64,000 nucleotides of DNA from Otis tarda (taxonomy: Eukaryota; Chordata; Aves; Otidiformes; Otididae), in the NCBI GenBank assembly GCA_026413225.1, contig CM048557.1:43779371-43843370 (forward strand), given 5' to 3'. Of the stretch, positions 26,332 to 40,830 are shown in pieces. The position numbers were made by a program, and so were the translations under genes. Below the pieces are notes generated by a model, which saw nothing but the letters and a program-made list of their open reading frames with translations, was not told the DNA's origin and searched no databases. Within the stretch, counting starts at the first letter, position 1. Each line of letters begins with the position of its first letter.

Positions 26332-28666
26332 TTCCACTTACTACATTTTATGTTATTCTTAATGTTTCATCTTTAAACTCTATGATGTTGATACTTTTTA
26401 CCCCTTAGCCTCTATCTTTCCCTATCTTTTCTTACGCTAAGAAAATTTCCTTTTGTACATTTCCAAATTCACCCAGACATATTTTTGCAAGGAAGAAACA
26501 AAAACTAAAAAAATGCAAATAATGAAAAATAGCTTTTAAATCTTGACTGTGAATGATGCAACTATAATTTATAATGGAATCATAACTATAATAAGAAAAA
26601 AAAAGAAATAGTGCTAAAACTTGGGGGTCCTCAAATTAGCAGTTACTTTGCTTCTGTGAAGTTAATGGGTATACAGGAAGATACACAAAAATTTTTGCAG
26701 GATCAGAACAAAAGGCTTGACCTGACACCTGCTGAAGTTGACAAAAATGCCTTGCTTTTATAGATTCAGGAAGAATCAAACCATCCATTTTTTTTCTGTG
26801 AAACATGGAATAACGATGAAAAGATTTTAGTAGCAAAAGTATTGTTTCACATCCGATTTTGTAGAAGGAGCTGCAAAAAGCATGATCGATCTGATGCTTC
26901 TCTTGCACAAACAACTTAACTGAAGTCACTAGTGAAACAGAAGGAAGGTAAGAAGCAGGCCAGGAGTGTTGGTACATGAAGCTGTATTGTGCTAGACTGC
27001 CTTAAAAAGAAATTTCTAGTTACTTCTGTTCTGATGTCATGATATGGCTCAGGAAAATTTGCTTAGGGAAAAGTATTCACAGAGGGCAGCTAAATATTTT
27101 TAAAAATTAAGATTCTATTTTGTTAACACTAATACTTTTAAGAACTACAGCTTTCTAAAATTGCATGTTGTAAAAGAAAACATTCTTTTCAAGTTTACAA
27201 AAAATGTGTCTGAAAACCAATAACTTCTATTTATGTACACCTCAGGAAAGCAGAGTTATTTTTTTTCATATACATATTTAAAAAAATCGCTGCCCGAAAA
27301 AGACCTCACAGCTTCTCTAGTTTACTTTTAAATAGCTGAGTTCAGTCATAAACACTTAAAAATACAAGTTTATTGTGGAAGTTACACATTCATAACTATA
27401 GAGCCACGTTGGGGTTGCCACTCTGATTCCTAAATGAATTGTAGAAAAACATAATGTTTTTGTAAGTACATTTTGTTTGTATTCTCTTATCATCTCTCAG
27501 TTAAAAACCCAGTCACTTTTTTGCTTAACATTAGTGTCTATTATCTATACAATTGCTTAAAATCATGTATGCAAGCTTTCTGAATTAATTGTTTTACAAT
27601 TAAACTGAAAGTTACAGAAGTGCTTCTTATGTGGTACAGCCAGAGGATGTACGCTAAAAGAAATATGAAAATAATTACAACGGGAAAGCAGTTGGCTACG
27701 TAGTAAAATGCATTTGATTTTTACTGTCTAAGAAGAAACAGGAAAGTGATGGAGCTTAGGGAGGAACTCTTTATTTAAAATGAAATACTCATTCATACTC
27801 CATGTTGTAATATGAAAACAAATAACAGTTATATACAACATGTATATAAAATGATGTCTCGAAGCTGAACCACAGTATTTTACTAGAAATAAACCAGCCT
27901 TTAATGTCACTAGAAATCCTAAGTCAATGTACAAAGCAATCCTTTGTAATGCTCTATCATAAATTTTAAATGTGTAAGCCTTACATGGTCCTCAGCCATT
28001 AAACATAAATGGGCCAAATTCTATTCAGGCTTGCACCGTTTTGGGGAAGAAGGTTAGTAACCAGAGCATAAATCTTGTCAAAATTTCAGCTGGCAATCAG
28101 TACTGTAAATCATTCTGATTTTTCTTTTACAGGAATGACATTTTATAAGTAACTTATTACAAGTCTGTTTTTTCCTAAATATTAAAAATTGACTTTTCTA
28201 TAAGGTTCATGTTGAAGGTGTTTGGTGAGACAACCCATCATACCAGTAAAGTCATTTCATTTTACTTATTGACTAGCATGTTTTCTTATTAATGTAGAAT
28301 ATTCATTTTGTTTATTTAATTTGTCTACTGTATAGATTTAGGTATTCTTTTTAAAGATTTATTCTCAGAATATAGCAGTAGAATGATAAAAGCAAATAAT
28401 TCTACTAGGTAACAAAGTTATTTTCTTTATTAAGAATCGGGGCAATTTAGGGTGAACATGCAATTATATTAGCTGTAAACAATATGCAAAGTGACAATGT
28501 AACATAATATAATCTCATCAAAACCACATACTATTATTGGATGTATTAAAAACATGTTTATTATAATCATTAAATGTGGCACTCTTGGGCTTTTTAATAC
28601 TTTCACTTGGCTTTCAGAAATATTTTAATTCTCTATACATCGCAAATTATAATTATAATTAATTTT

Positions 28667-28689
28667 ATACATATATGATATATATGTAT
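28667..28689. repeat. TA-rich inverted repeat
   Basis: ATACATATAT and ATATATGTAT flank GAT. This is simple TA-rich sequence, likely chance. Confidence 0.6.
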
Positions 28690-28734
28690 GCACTGAAGTG
28701 AATTTTTACAGTAAGTTTAATCTCATATGGGCCA

Positions 28735-29010
28735 GTGGTTGAGCAAATTCATCTACGGACACTTGGAGACACACTGTATAGAGCAGCGGTGAAATGAATG
28801 TTAGCAGCATCAGTTTTCAAAAAGTATTGAATTTTGCATGGAAATAGAGCTCTATAAACTCGATTATTTGCTTTCTTTCCCGTGTTTGAGCTTCTCAATC
28901 ATTTACAGAAAGTAAGCAGTAATTAAGTGCTGAAGTAAAAGACAACTGCATTATAAAATATAGTATTGAAAATAAGTAATTTATCTCTAATTAAATCACT
29001 GTAACAAGTC
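28735..29010. promoter_or_regulatory. Candidate conserved non-coding element (unproven)
   Basis: Unique, mixed-composition DNA in an otherwise AT-rich stretch, followed by homeodomain-type cores: TAATTAAGTG at 28920-28929, which includes an NKX2-like TTAAGTG, and CTAATTAAATC near 28988. The setting in a SLC25A21 intron suggests a PAX9-locus enhancer as one possibility. No conservation data were available. Confidence 0.2.
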
Positions 29011-32000
29011 ATATAAACAAGGGTTAACTAAACTGCACAATCTGTTATTTATTTAAAAGAAAACTTTATTAATTTAAGCTCTTTTCTTAAAGACCAATAT
29101 TACAATTAAAAATATTATTGTTCTGCATATCTTACCTTGGGGTTGAAAACTGCTTTTTTTTCCCCAGTTATTTCCAGGATTTGCTTTTCCATAGCAATTT
29201 ATCAGACCACAATTAAGTCACTCTATATTATCTTTCACAGTTAAAAACAAAAAACTTTTCTCAATTATAAGGAATTCTATTTGCATTAACTAAAGTAACT
29301 ATACTGAGAAAAATTTCCTTGCATATAAAAATTTTTCTCATTAAAAAAGTCATGCACAGCACACACTTTTCAGTTAGACAGAACATGTTCTTAGAAGTTT
29401 GTACAGAACCACTTTAAAAAAAATATTTATGGATAATAATAAAAAAGGTAAAAGAGCTGTACTGTCATCTAGTGGATAAAGGTAGTAGAAGAGTACACCT
29501 AGGATTACTTTTTAGGCTACTTACGATTTTAATAACATTAAAATATACCTCAGTTTTTTATACTGATTTCCTGGAAGAGAGGAGTAAACACCAAGGACTG
29601 GACCTATTGCTGTCACAAGTCCTCCGAGTACTTTAAAGACAGACCTACAGAGCCTTTGGCTCTCAATATATCTTTTAATTGATTCACTGTAATGCTGAGT
29701 ATTCCATTCTAAACCTGAATGTAAATATTGCATTTTTAAGAGCTTCAGATGTAGGGGAAAAGCCTCAGATTGAGAGGCAGATTGGTAGTGTAGACAACAG
29801 AAAGAATAAAGGCAAAAAATGCTGTGCAACTGACCTTTCGTTCACCTTCTGCTCTGAACACACTGTCTTGGTTTTGTAGTTCAGGATGTCTTTAAGAAAA
29901 GTCTAACAAAGAAAGACTACACGTGTGATGTTTCTGAGACACTAGAAAGGATCTACACTAAAAAGTCTAAGCCACTGAGTTCATTCAATAATTCAAACTA
30001 AATATATGCACGGATTAGACCCCTCACTAGTATAGTTTCCAAATATAAATATATTTTTTTCAGAGAACTTCTTAACACAGGAGCAGGCAAATATTTAATT
30101 GAAATTTTGCCAAAACTTGTTCTTGTATTAGAGCCTGTGATTTAGGAGCAAAGGAAAAGCTTTGCTTCAAGACACCGGTGTCAAAACTCAAACCAAGCCA
30201 ATGCTGCCACTCTCCCCAGCTCTTCTTGTGCAGCAGAAACACGGTGAAGGGTTGTACCAGTTGTAGACATGATGGGACTTCTAACCACATAGTTTAATAT
30301 GGCAGGAGAGGAAAAAGATTTTGGGAACAGTCATTTGTTTACTGACTACTAGAATGAATTTTTAAAAATAGAAAAGTAATACCTCTTATTGAAACAATTA
30401 AGAGTACTATCTTCTATTTGTTTTTATTCAACAGTCATATTCTCAAAAAAAATTTCTGTTCTGTTCCAGCATTTGAAACACTGGCTGGAGCTGGCTATAA
30501 CCACTTCATCCTTGTCCATGGATTGAGGAATTGCAGAAAAATATAGCAAATACAGATTTCCCTTGGATGTCCATTTTTTTTTTCTTGCAGCACAGAGTAA
30601 CCCGTATTAGTTTTGCAAGACTTATAAAAGTCTGTGGGAACATGCATTAGAGCAAGTTACCACAAAACCATTATTATCATAAGAAACAAGGCATATGCAC
30701 AGGAACTTCTATGAGACGCCTCTACGGTGTTATATTACCTGACATTAAATCATTTCACCCTTGTTTGCCTTCAGTGAAGCAAATAGATTTACTTGTTCTA
30801 AATGCTCTAGTCTGAAGACTGATTCATTCAACTAAGGTTCACACCAGAGGGAAAGAAAAAAAGAAAATTAAAAGGCAGATAATATCCTATCTTACATTAC
30901 ACTTCTCAGAAGAGTTAAAAGATGAAGTCTATGGCTTTCTAGTACCAGAAAACCCCAAAAATACCAATAACAACAGTCTCTCTCTTTCTAGGTAATACAC
31001 ATACAATCTATCTTGAAATATTTTAAACAAATACATAGCCAACCAACAAAACTCTGCAAATTGCAATGCTGTGGAAATCAGAAATCATTCTAAAACTGCA
31101 AAATTTTGTTCAGGATTTCAATTCAACCGTATTTATAGCAATTCAGTAATTTTTTTTGTCTCTGTTTTGACACTGAGTATTTTAAGAAAAAGGTTTATTT
31201 CCATATGCATTGTAACACATTTACTAAAATGGTGTTTATCATATCTACAGAGAAATTTTTCAGCATTTGTAGGTGTCATAGTCACATGAGCTATATTATG
31301 CATTTTTTCCTAGTGAGAAATATGTATCTCTTTCCTGCACATCCCTTCTATGGTTGGCTTCCTAGTTAGAAATTGCAAATATGCAGCTTAAAACAGAACT
31401 GAGACAACTTTCTGCACTGAACAAATTCTTATCAAGCTGAAGTACTGAACACAGGTAGAGGTGAACAGTGAGTTCAGTGTGACTGTCTGCAGTGGTAAAT
31501 AATACGATGTACTGCTTTGTCCTTGGTTTGTGAGACCTTTTCCTCAGTCTCTTTACTTTTATACTAAACACAGAGTTTAGTAGAACTGCTTGCAACACAT
31601 ATCAATAATTCACACTCTGTAAGCAGTCAGCACTATGTGCTTACAGCTTGTGCTTTCAGTCAATGTTCTTACAAGTAAATATGTTTGCTACAATATTCAA
31701 AGCTGGAAAGCAAACATCGGAGGGCACGATCAATCAAAGTAATTTTAAAAAATGGCTTGGAAAAACATTTACAAATTCCTTCCTAGAATGCAACACCTTT
31801 TAACCTAGATTTTATTGAATACACACAATATTACAGTATTTGCAATATTGACTGATACTTCGAATGGATGTTACCAAGCTTTAAATTTTAACATAAAGGA
31901 GTGTCTCCAATGATCAAAAATTAATTTAAACTCAAGAGCTACTTTGGATCTAATAATTTGTTTCATCTAGAGAAACAAGACAGTTCAGAGTTTCACAACT

Positions 32001-32532
32001 AAGAGGGCAGGGAATTAATTTTCATTCTCTGCATCTTCTTTACCAGACATTTGATATTAAACAAGAACAGGACATTCCAGAAGTTACTCTAATTGTTTCC
32101 TAAAGCTGGAGAATGAAGAGTTGAGAACAGACTTATTCTTTAACCTTACTGTATTTTGTGAAATACTTTAGAAAATACAGATGATGTAGGAATTTTTAAA
32201 GACTGGGAAAAGTACAATACCTGGAAATAAGCAGAAGAAAGAAAAAAATATTTCCCTCTGACAGCAGAATTAGATTTGTTTGGTGTCAAAGCAAGTAAGA
32301 CAGATGGAGCTATAGGGTAAATGTTAACAGAACTAATGAAAACTGCGTTTTGCACTATATTTTCCTAGATTTTATACAATATATACAAGTTGAATTATCT
32401 GCAACCTTTATTTCTTTGCACAGACTTTAAGAGCTCTCCAAGATGCACACTGTGAGGACATGCTGATTTGAGAAAACAATTGGTTTTTTTTTCCCCTTGA
32501 ACACGTGATGGCAGTTCAACCAAGCCCAAAAC

Positions 32533-32781
32533 ATGTATGCCCTAATCATTCATGTTAAGGCTGAGAACAGTGCAAAAACTGTGGAACTACTTTATAATGA
32601 AGTGGCCGAAGCAATGGAGAAAATTAGAGAAAAATTGTCTGTGGAGGGCAGAGAAATTTGGTTTGTGGGTTTTTGCACTGCTGGTCATCTGCTTCCCTCA
32701 CGTTCTCATCAACATAGGGCGATTGTGGTAGGGCTGGACACGTTACTGACAGCCAAACCCTATGGAGTTTCTTCGAGTTAA
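32533..32781 (+). other. Unrecognised 82-codon open frame
   Basis: The frame begins MYALIIHVKAENSAKTVELL and continues with a charged, helix-prone segment (AEAMEKIREKLSVEGREIW). An E-box CACGTG lies just upstream at 32502-32507. I recognise no domain, see no partner exon, and the length is within what AT-poor patches give by chance. It runs antisense to SLC25A21. Possibly a degraded processed copy, more likely spurious. Confidence 0.12.
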
Positions 32782-33007
32782 AAATGGACACGTCCATCCT
32801 CCAGGCTTCATGGGATCACAGTCTCACCTCTTGTGCATCTCTTTCCTCTCATACCTGACTAAAAAGGCTCATGGTTGAAAATATTGTGAGGCAAGAATGT
32901 CCTGTGAGATTTCCTGCTACTTCTGAGTTCTGTAAGGTTGAAGATATTGCAGTTTCTTCTTTCATATCCTGTCTCAGCTAGAGCAGGAAGTTCATAGACA
33001 TAAAGGC

Positions 33008-33050
33008 AAAAAAAAAGGAAAAAAAATGTTAAAAATTAAAAAAAAAATTC
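33008..33050. repeat. A-rich tract
   Basis: Several runs of eight or more A broken by G and T. It could be the poly(A) end of an old insertion, but no element is recognisable next to it. Confidence 0.5.
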
Positions 33051-36000
33051 TTAATAGGATTTGAGAAAAAATTCTAACAGAAAAACACAGCTTTGGTCTG
33101 GGTTCCACTTTCAATGAAGCTCTAAAGCTTTACAGAAAGTTTTATTTACTTCAAAAGAATCCTAGACTATTATAATCACTAAAAGAGAATTAAAATAACA
33201 AATGGTTTCAGGTGTAGCCATAAACAAAAGATGCCACTGAGACTCAAGAGACCTTGTTTCAATCCTCAGGCCAACCACAGGCTTCGTGTGTGACCTATGC
33301 ATGCCACTCAATCTATCTGATATTATAGTTCCTTGTCTGTATAATTAAGCTAGTATTTCTCTACCTCAGAGGGATGCCATGAGGATAAAATTAATAATTA
33401 TTTGCTTTTGTGCTATTATGCTGAAAAAGTTTAAGCATATTCCAAACCAGAAATTGTGGGAATAAGTGTTGCAGAGTTTAGTACATTTTAAAACATGAAA
33501 CAAGATGTTGAAAACGGAAGAATTTATGATACAACAATTTTAAAATTCTCCTATCATATCTTAATTAAAAAAAAAAAGGAAAGAAAATCCCAACAACTTG
33601 TTTACAAGCTGATGATCATATAAACCGCTAACATAGAGACCAGGGAAGCTGTAAATGCAAAATTACTTTTTTCAGCTAGGTTAATTCCAGAATTAACCTA
33701 TACTAATTTTAACAGTGAACTGTGATACTTATTCAAATGCACTGGCCTTTTGTAAGTGTTTTGCTAATATACAATGTGATCAAAGAGTAGTGTTAGAACC
33801 TTTAAATCAGAATCAGCAATCCAGTAAATGGCAGGTGTCTGCAAGGCTTCCTACTCTTTCCCAAAAGTGGTTGCAATCTGGGAAATGGAAGCATCATCAC
33901 TTCAGAAGCTGACAGGCATGAACACCAAGCAAATACAATTAAGAATGAAGATGACTTTTCTATAGTCTGCTACAATACGGACGCAGCTTCCTGTGAATTA
34001 AAAGACCATGAAAAAGTCATTTAACTGCATTTAAATATGAAGAAACAGTTGTGATTTCTGCAATTCCCCACCATTGTTAATATCTAAGTTCTAATATCCT
34101 CATTAGAAGAACGAAAAAGGACAAGGACTAATATACAAGCTGTACAATTAATACAAGCGTTTATAAGAAATCACTAAAAATACTTTGAGAAAGCAAAGGC
34201 ATGAATCAATCAATAACAGTTTGCTGTATAGATATAGCAAACAGAGAGCTTATCTACAAATACATTTAACACTTTGTATCATTGTAACAGGTCAGTGAAA
34301 AAGGGCTCCACTTCAGCAATCTGACTAAATACCTAGCTTGCAGTCAGGGTATCACAGACTAGGCACAGCTTCTGCTGTGATAGATGTTCTTAGCATTACC
34401 GTTGACACAGGCTGACTTGCCCAGTCAAGATTTTAGTATTTCATGTGCGTCTCTTCATGTTTCATTACATAACAGCTTCTTTTTATGCATCTCACCTCTG
34501 ATAGCACTGTCATTATGGAAACTTATTTCTTCAGTAATAGAAAACCATAAGGTCCTCCTGAGTCAAAGGTCAAACGCAGTCAATTTACTGCAAAAAAAAA
34601 AACCCCAATAACCCACCCAAAAATCTCAGCTGCAAGTTAGTACTGCACTCCAAGGTGTTTTATATTTTCCTTGTCTTTTGAAACAACCCACAAGTGATAA
34701 TGAAATGCTTAAAGCAATAAGAGAGAGAATCGGGTTTCATCTACCTGGCCTGTCTGGCAGCATACTGTGTAACAATAAACGAGTGTTCTTAAGTCACAGC
34801 ATTTCACTGGAAATGAGGCAGAACTTGTGTATTTTAACAGCTTTTTACAACTAGGAACCACTAGCAAATTTATTTTACTTTCTCAGGGAAGACCAGTGAA
34901 CGTCCCTAATTTAAACTAAAGGGCCATTCAGCCTCGAAGACAAAAAGCACTTCTGCTTAGCACCTGAGTAATACATGGAATATGCACAGGTGAATCGAGA
35001 GGACTGGAATCAAAGATAGTTTGTCTTTGGCTGGTCTGAAAGGTCTGACTCATTTCCAGTTCTGTGATCATTTATTATCCAGAAAAGAAAGGCTAGCTTT
35101 TTGCACTGCAAACACAGTGGTGGTCTGCAGCTCACGATGAATAGATTTACCAGATCTGCTCTGAATTGCATGACATAGAGTTTTCCAGCAGGCTCTGACA
35201 CATATACACCTGACGTATGTTTAAATTTCCTAGCACAGAAAAGCCCGAACATCTACTTGCATGTACTTTTTCTTAAAGCTACTACATACAAAACACATTA
35301 TTTGGTGGCATATTATTTAAAACATTACAATGCAGAAATATTTTTCATCAGTAATTTCATGTCACATAAAGATTTATTTCCCTGCTGGCATTCTGACTTC
35401 AGTATGGCATGGAAGTTTGTTTTGGTCCTAAAACATCAATTTCCATATTTTCAGTTCCATGTTACACAAAGTTTATACAAGACTGGATTTACATTTGTGG
35501 AATAACAGAAAAGTGAAAGATAGCAATGATGTTTTTATACTCAAATCAGTGCAACTACTGAAGCATTTATCTGCACTGCCTTGTCATAAATAGCAGAAAC
35601 TCCAGAAAATTATTCCTGAACTTGGGAGTTATATGCCAAACAAAGCTTTTCAAAAGTCACAAAGTCCTAATTAAAATCAAAGTATTCACTGAAGGAATAT
35701 CACAAAACCACAAAAATTAACCGGCAACACTTAACAGTTGCCAGTTTGACAGCCACACTGTTCTTTGCAGTTTACTTGGTTTTGCAGATAAAAACTAATT
35801 TTATCACTGCACTGGAAGCCCAAATCTCCTTTTACTTTTAAAGAGCCTGCAGTTTGAGTAGTTTGAGTGGCACACAGTCAAAAAACTACTGAAAAAATAT
35901 TAAAATATTATCATTAATGGAATATTTAGAATTAGTAATTAGAAAAAGCTAAACCAAAATTGACGAGCAGTCTTTGACCTGTAAGAGAAAGGATCAAAAC

Positions 36001-39000
36001 ACTATGTAATTATGTTACGATACATAAAACCACAAGCATACAAAAAAGAACATAACTTTAAGTGCTTCTTCACTAACTGCTCCCTCTGAAATTAAGTTTA
36101 GATGTTAATTATCTAACTCTTAAAATAACGTGTTTTAATTGATTAGACTGATGATTACTCTGTCATACACACATGACAAATCTGAATCTGTTAATAAGAC
36201 AAAAGAAAGAACAACAAAATGCATTTTCATTCAGTTCCTAATAAATTAATTCTGATAAATTCTACGCAGAATTAAGCAAAATATTTATTGCTTTCTAAGA
36301 CATCCTAGAAACATTGTAAGCATTGTCTATAACATCCAGTTTGCAAAGGAAGCATACACTGAGCATTCATAAATACTGAGGTAAGTTGTTTTTTAAAAGT
36401 TAAATCACTAATCACTATCTGAGCTTTACTCTAAAAACTCTTTCAACAAAGATCTGCACTCAAATATTCTTACAATTGTACTGATGTTTATTTGCCCCAA
36501 CTCTCACAGAATTGTGATTTTAACATTTTGTTGGGCACAAAAAATGTCCTTCACTTTGCTTTAAAAAGCTTAGTTTCCTTTAATTAGTCTTCCCTTTTTA
36601 CACCCTCAGTCTGTATTTTCATGTTTCTTCCAATTCTTTAACTGCCTTCTTACAAGGAAGAGGATGTCTCTGGTCTTGGTGGAAAAGAGTGTGTTGTCAC
36701 TCTCTTAATACCACTATCTGACTTTACATTCACTCGCTACAGCAGTAAGAGAGAAAACAAAAATTACAGCACCCTAAAGGGTTTTGAGAAGCTATACAGT
36801 GCATCAAGATCATACCTTAATGGATTTGGATTCAGAAGACAGAAATGGAAATGTTACCTGGTTAACAGGGCTTCACCTTTATTGTAGGAACATGAAAATC
36901 ATCAGAACGTGGCTGGAAAATAGTCAGAATCAATTTCCTTCAGAATTAAAATCTGATATACAGAGCAGTTATAATTTAGATAAATCCTGTCACATAGTTC
37001 CCAATTAGCAAGAACAACTCTTTGACAGGTTAAGTCTTGGTGTCCTAAAGCCTGAATGGGACATATACACTTCCACTTTCATACTGTATCTGTGGAAAAT
37101 CTAATTATAATATTAAACATTTTAAATATAGGAGTCTATACAATGAACATCACACAGAAATTGTTACTCCAACTAACAGACAAAGGAAATTCTCTTCCTA
37201 TAGTCATAATGAAATGAGACAGTTGGAGAGTCTTCGTATTTTCCAAGACTTTTCACAGGTTAAACTCAGTCTGAGTGAAAAGACTCAGATGGAGATCACA
37301 CTTCCCTTGTACCTCTGAAGAGGCTCACGAGCCAAGACTACCTGATCCGTTTGCGTGCTGTTAACTTCCCTAACCTTGTTTTTCTTAAGGTCTGATGAAA
37401 AACAAACAATGTATAAAATATTCTGTCTATATGAAGAACAAGAAGAGAACTCGAGCCTATGTTTTTGTATTCACTGATACACTGCCCCATTTGAAATCTA
37501 GATACACGCAGGTCTTTTAGTTATTTATTTTTTTTAACAATATTTGTTAGATTATCTCCAGAATTGGCTGATTACAACCAGATTATTTCCTTGACTATAT
37601 CTCAATTCATATACTTCAGTGGTCCAGGGCAGGAAGAACAGTTTTGGATTCTAGTTTTCACTGGCACAATTAATGAAGAAGATTATGTTTTTAAGAAGTA
37701 TCTCCCTTTTTGTCCTATTCAACTCGCTGTCAGGACAAGTACACTGAGATTACACATATATAGATTCCCATATTTTGAGACAAAGAAGGTGAAAGCAGAC
37801 CAACAAAGTAATTAATATCTCTAAAATAGTGATAGACATTTTTTTCCTTCCTTAATAAACACTTTTTATAAGATTGTCTTTTTGGGAAGTTGAATTCCTG
37901 AGCACAAGTACAAGTGTGCAGTCTCCAGGAAGACAAGATCATAGCTTGACCTTTAAGGACAAAGTTGGTATTAGGATCTTTTGTTTCAACTTTTGAAAAA
38001 GACCTTTTGGTAGTCAACATCAGTTTTGATTGAAACATATTTAGACACTCCAACTTTAGCTAATAAAATTGACTGAAAAACTGTAAAGGTTCTCATTTCA
38101 CATTTATTACAACTGAAAGCAACTCGTATGTTGTTGTTAAGATGGAAGCTTAAGTTTTACATGGATTTCAAGCATCGTTTTGAGTGTACACTTCTTCATA
38201 ATTTTAAAACCAATTCAGTATTTAGATAACTAGCTGCTGCAGTTGAAAGTGTAATATTCTGAACTGCAACTGAGGTTAAAGACATCTCTTCTTCCACTGA
38301 TCTGATCTTATAAAAGAGACAAATAAATTTTCCTATTAGATACTGGCACCATCTTTCCAGTTCTTCCAGTTCCAATCATTAGGTAGAATCTTCAGATATA
38401 TATTTTTTTTAGTGTTTTTTCTTTAAGTGAAATTCAACAGAAATAGTCTTCCAAATAGAAGACAGATTGATTCAAATTAGGTGCCAACTGTTATTTTCAC
38501 TAAAAAAACTGCAGGAAAACTAAGTTCTATAACATTTGTCTAGAAGGTTGATCCCAGAATCCTTTTTCTAAATATTGCTTAAAATTCTGGTACGTTCATC
38601 TAAAATTTTCAGTTCAAGTCACTTTTTTCAAAGGAAAAATTAGTTCAAGAAAATAATATTTATAAAATAACCAAAGAGCATCCATGTGCTGATGATCAGA
38701 AAAGAAGATAAATACTGAAAATTTTTCTAGGAGAAAAAAAAAAAAAGACAAGAAGAGACACTGTACAAAGTCCCAGATTGGTCATACATTTTGGTACTGG
38801 TCAATAAACTAGACCACCATATATAAACAAAACATTCCATTCAACATTATGTCAACCTTTAACAAAAAGATCATCAATCAACTGCAAATGCATGTTCTAT
38901 GCACCTGTAAAATCTGATGGACATTCTTTCAAGTTTTTATTTCAACACTGTGTCTGTCAGAATTACCCCCCACTATAAACTTATTATTAATGTTGGGAGA

Positions 39001-40830
39001 AGTTTTCCAAATGTCACCAAAATGAATTAGTATCACACTGAGCCCGAGACTTAAGAGAGTCACCATGTGCATTTATGTATTTTCCCTTCTGTAATACTGA
39101 CACATTTATATCTTTTCCATGTCTGTTCCAGGTCTGGCGGAACTACACAGTACGTGTCTCATTTATTTTGTTATAACATAGTGACAAATTTAGAAATTTA
39201 TTTGCACAAAGGTGAAAAATGGTTCGTAGCAAAGTCCACGCATAAGATGCTCCAAATTAAAACAAAGCAAACAAAAAGGTTTTTATTAATGGTATGGTAA
39301 AGTGAGGTACATGGCATACACGCTTCTAATGTGATGTTAAAACTTTGTTGGGTTTCACGTGTACATATAGGATGGTGTGTTTGATAATAAAGGACTCTTC
39401 CTCATAGTGGATAAAGGTATAATAAGACGAAAAAGATGGAAACCAAAGATAGACAAATTAAAATTAGAAATAAAACACCACTTAACAGCAATATTTGCCT
39501 TCAGAACAATTTCCTAAGTGCTTGTGGATTCCCTGTTACTAGGATATGTACTTCTAAAAAAAAATGCAGAGCTAAATAATGGAAGACATGCAGTGCTTGT
39601 TACGTCAGAGAACCCTACCGCAAAACAGTGCTTTCCTGATTTGTAATAATTTAACTTATGTTTGGTTTACTGCTTATGAACTCCATGTTCAAGAGAGAGC
39701 TATGACATAATACAATAGGAACATGCTATTACTTATTTTGTTTGCATGCGGTAAGAAGGATACAAGTTTCAGGATGGGACAGGCAATGGTGTTTCAAAGA
39801 AAAGAGGCCATTGTCCATTTATAGTTCAACTCCAAACAGCGTATATAAGCACATGGATGATTTTGAGAGCTATCCGCTTGACTTCACTCCCTTCTGTCCA
39901 GTACATAAATATAAGGAGGCATAGGACTTAATCTCTAAAGATTTTACAATATTCTTGAGAAATTATATATTTTGGGATATTCATCTGACCTCCTGAAACA
40001 AAAACTGTACTTCTCAACTTCCTTTTCACATACACAATGTAAGAAATGCATTTTCCAAGTGCATCAATTAAGTGTGTCTGATTTCCTGTAATCTAGCTAG
40101 ATTTTCTATTTATGTTTTCACTTACATCACTAATTCAATAATCTACTCTGGCACACTTGACCCATCTACAATTTCTTCATTCCTCACTTTGCAACCTAAA
40201 AGGCTCTCATTATGAAGAAAGCAGAATCCTGAACAAAAGAATGGTGATGCAGGTCACAGTTCTATTAATTTCATTTAAATGTCTGTAAACGTTTTATTAA
40301 AAAGTCAGTAAGAGCCACTAAAGGCCATAACATGAGACTCTCATTCAGATTTTACTTGAGCAAAATTCCAGCTTCTATAGACTTCAAGGACTGTTCGTCT
40401 GAAGAAAACCTTACTGTAGGTTTTATGATTTGTCCTGAAGCAAAGAATAGTCACTTACTGGTAGTAAGGACATAGACAATAAGTGGATACATTACATAAA
40501 TATTAAAACCAGAAAACAATACTTTTACAACGCAAGTTTTATGGCTTTAGGAATTCATTGCTGGATTCTAGAATTGTTTCACTTGGACTAGGTGTTAGAT
40601 TTCTCTCTACAGCTGTGTGAATCCTGCAGGGTTCAGTTCACAAAACGAACCCCTGCAGTTTGATTCAGAAGATTTGGAAAGCAATCACTATTTCTTTGTT
40701 CATATACAGATTCAAGCACTTGGTCACCTCTTGAATCATAGAATCATAGAATCATAGAATGGTTAGAGTTGGAAGGGACCTTCAAAGGTCATCTAGTCCA
40801 ACCCCCCTGCAAGAGCAGGGACATCCCTGA

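Larger units (their letters stand above)
25511..40732. other. Unique intronic sequence (15 kb, transposon-poor)
   Basis: The longest stretch in the window in which I recognise no transposon. AT-rich, with an inverted repeat at 26080-26331, a candidate regulatory segment at 28735-29010, an unrecognised open frame at 32533-32781 and A-rich tracts near 33008-33050. Scarcity of insertions may reflect constraint or chance. Confidence 0.55.

Noticed and set aside
29460..39430. Shared word AGTGGATAAAGGTA at about 29471 and 39408
   Set aside because: Similarity does not extend beyond this word; consistent with chance.
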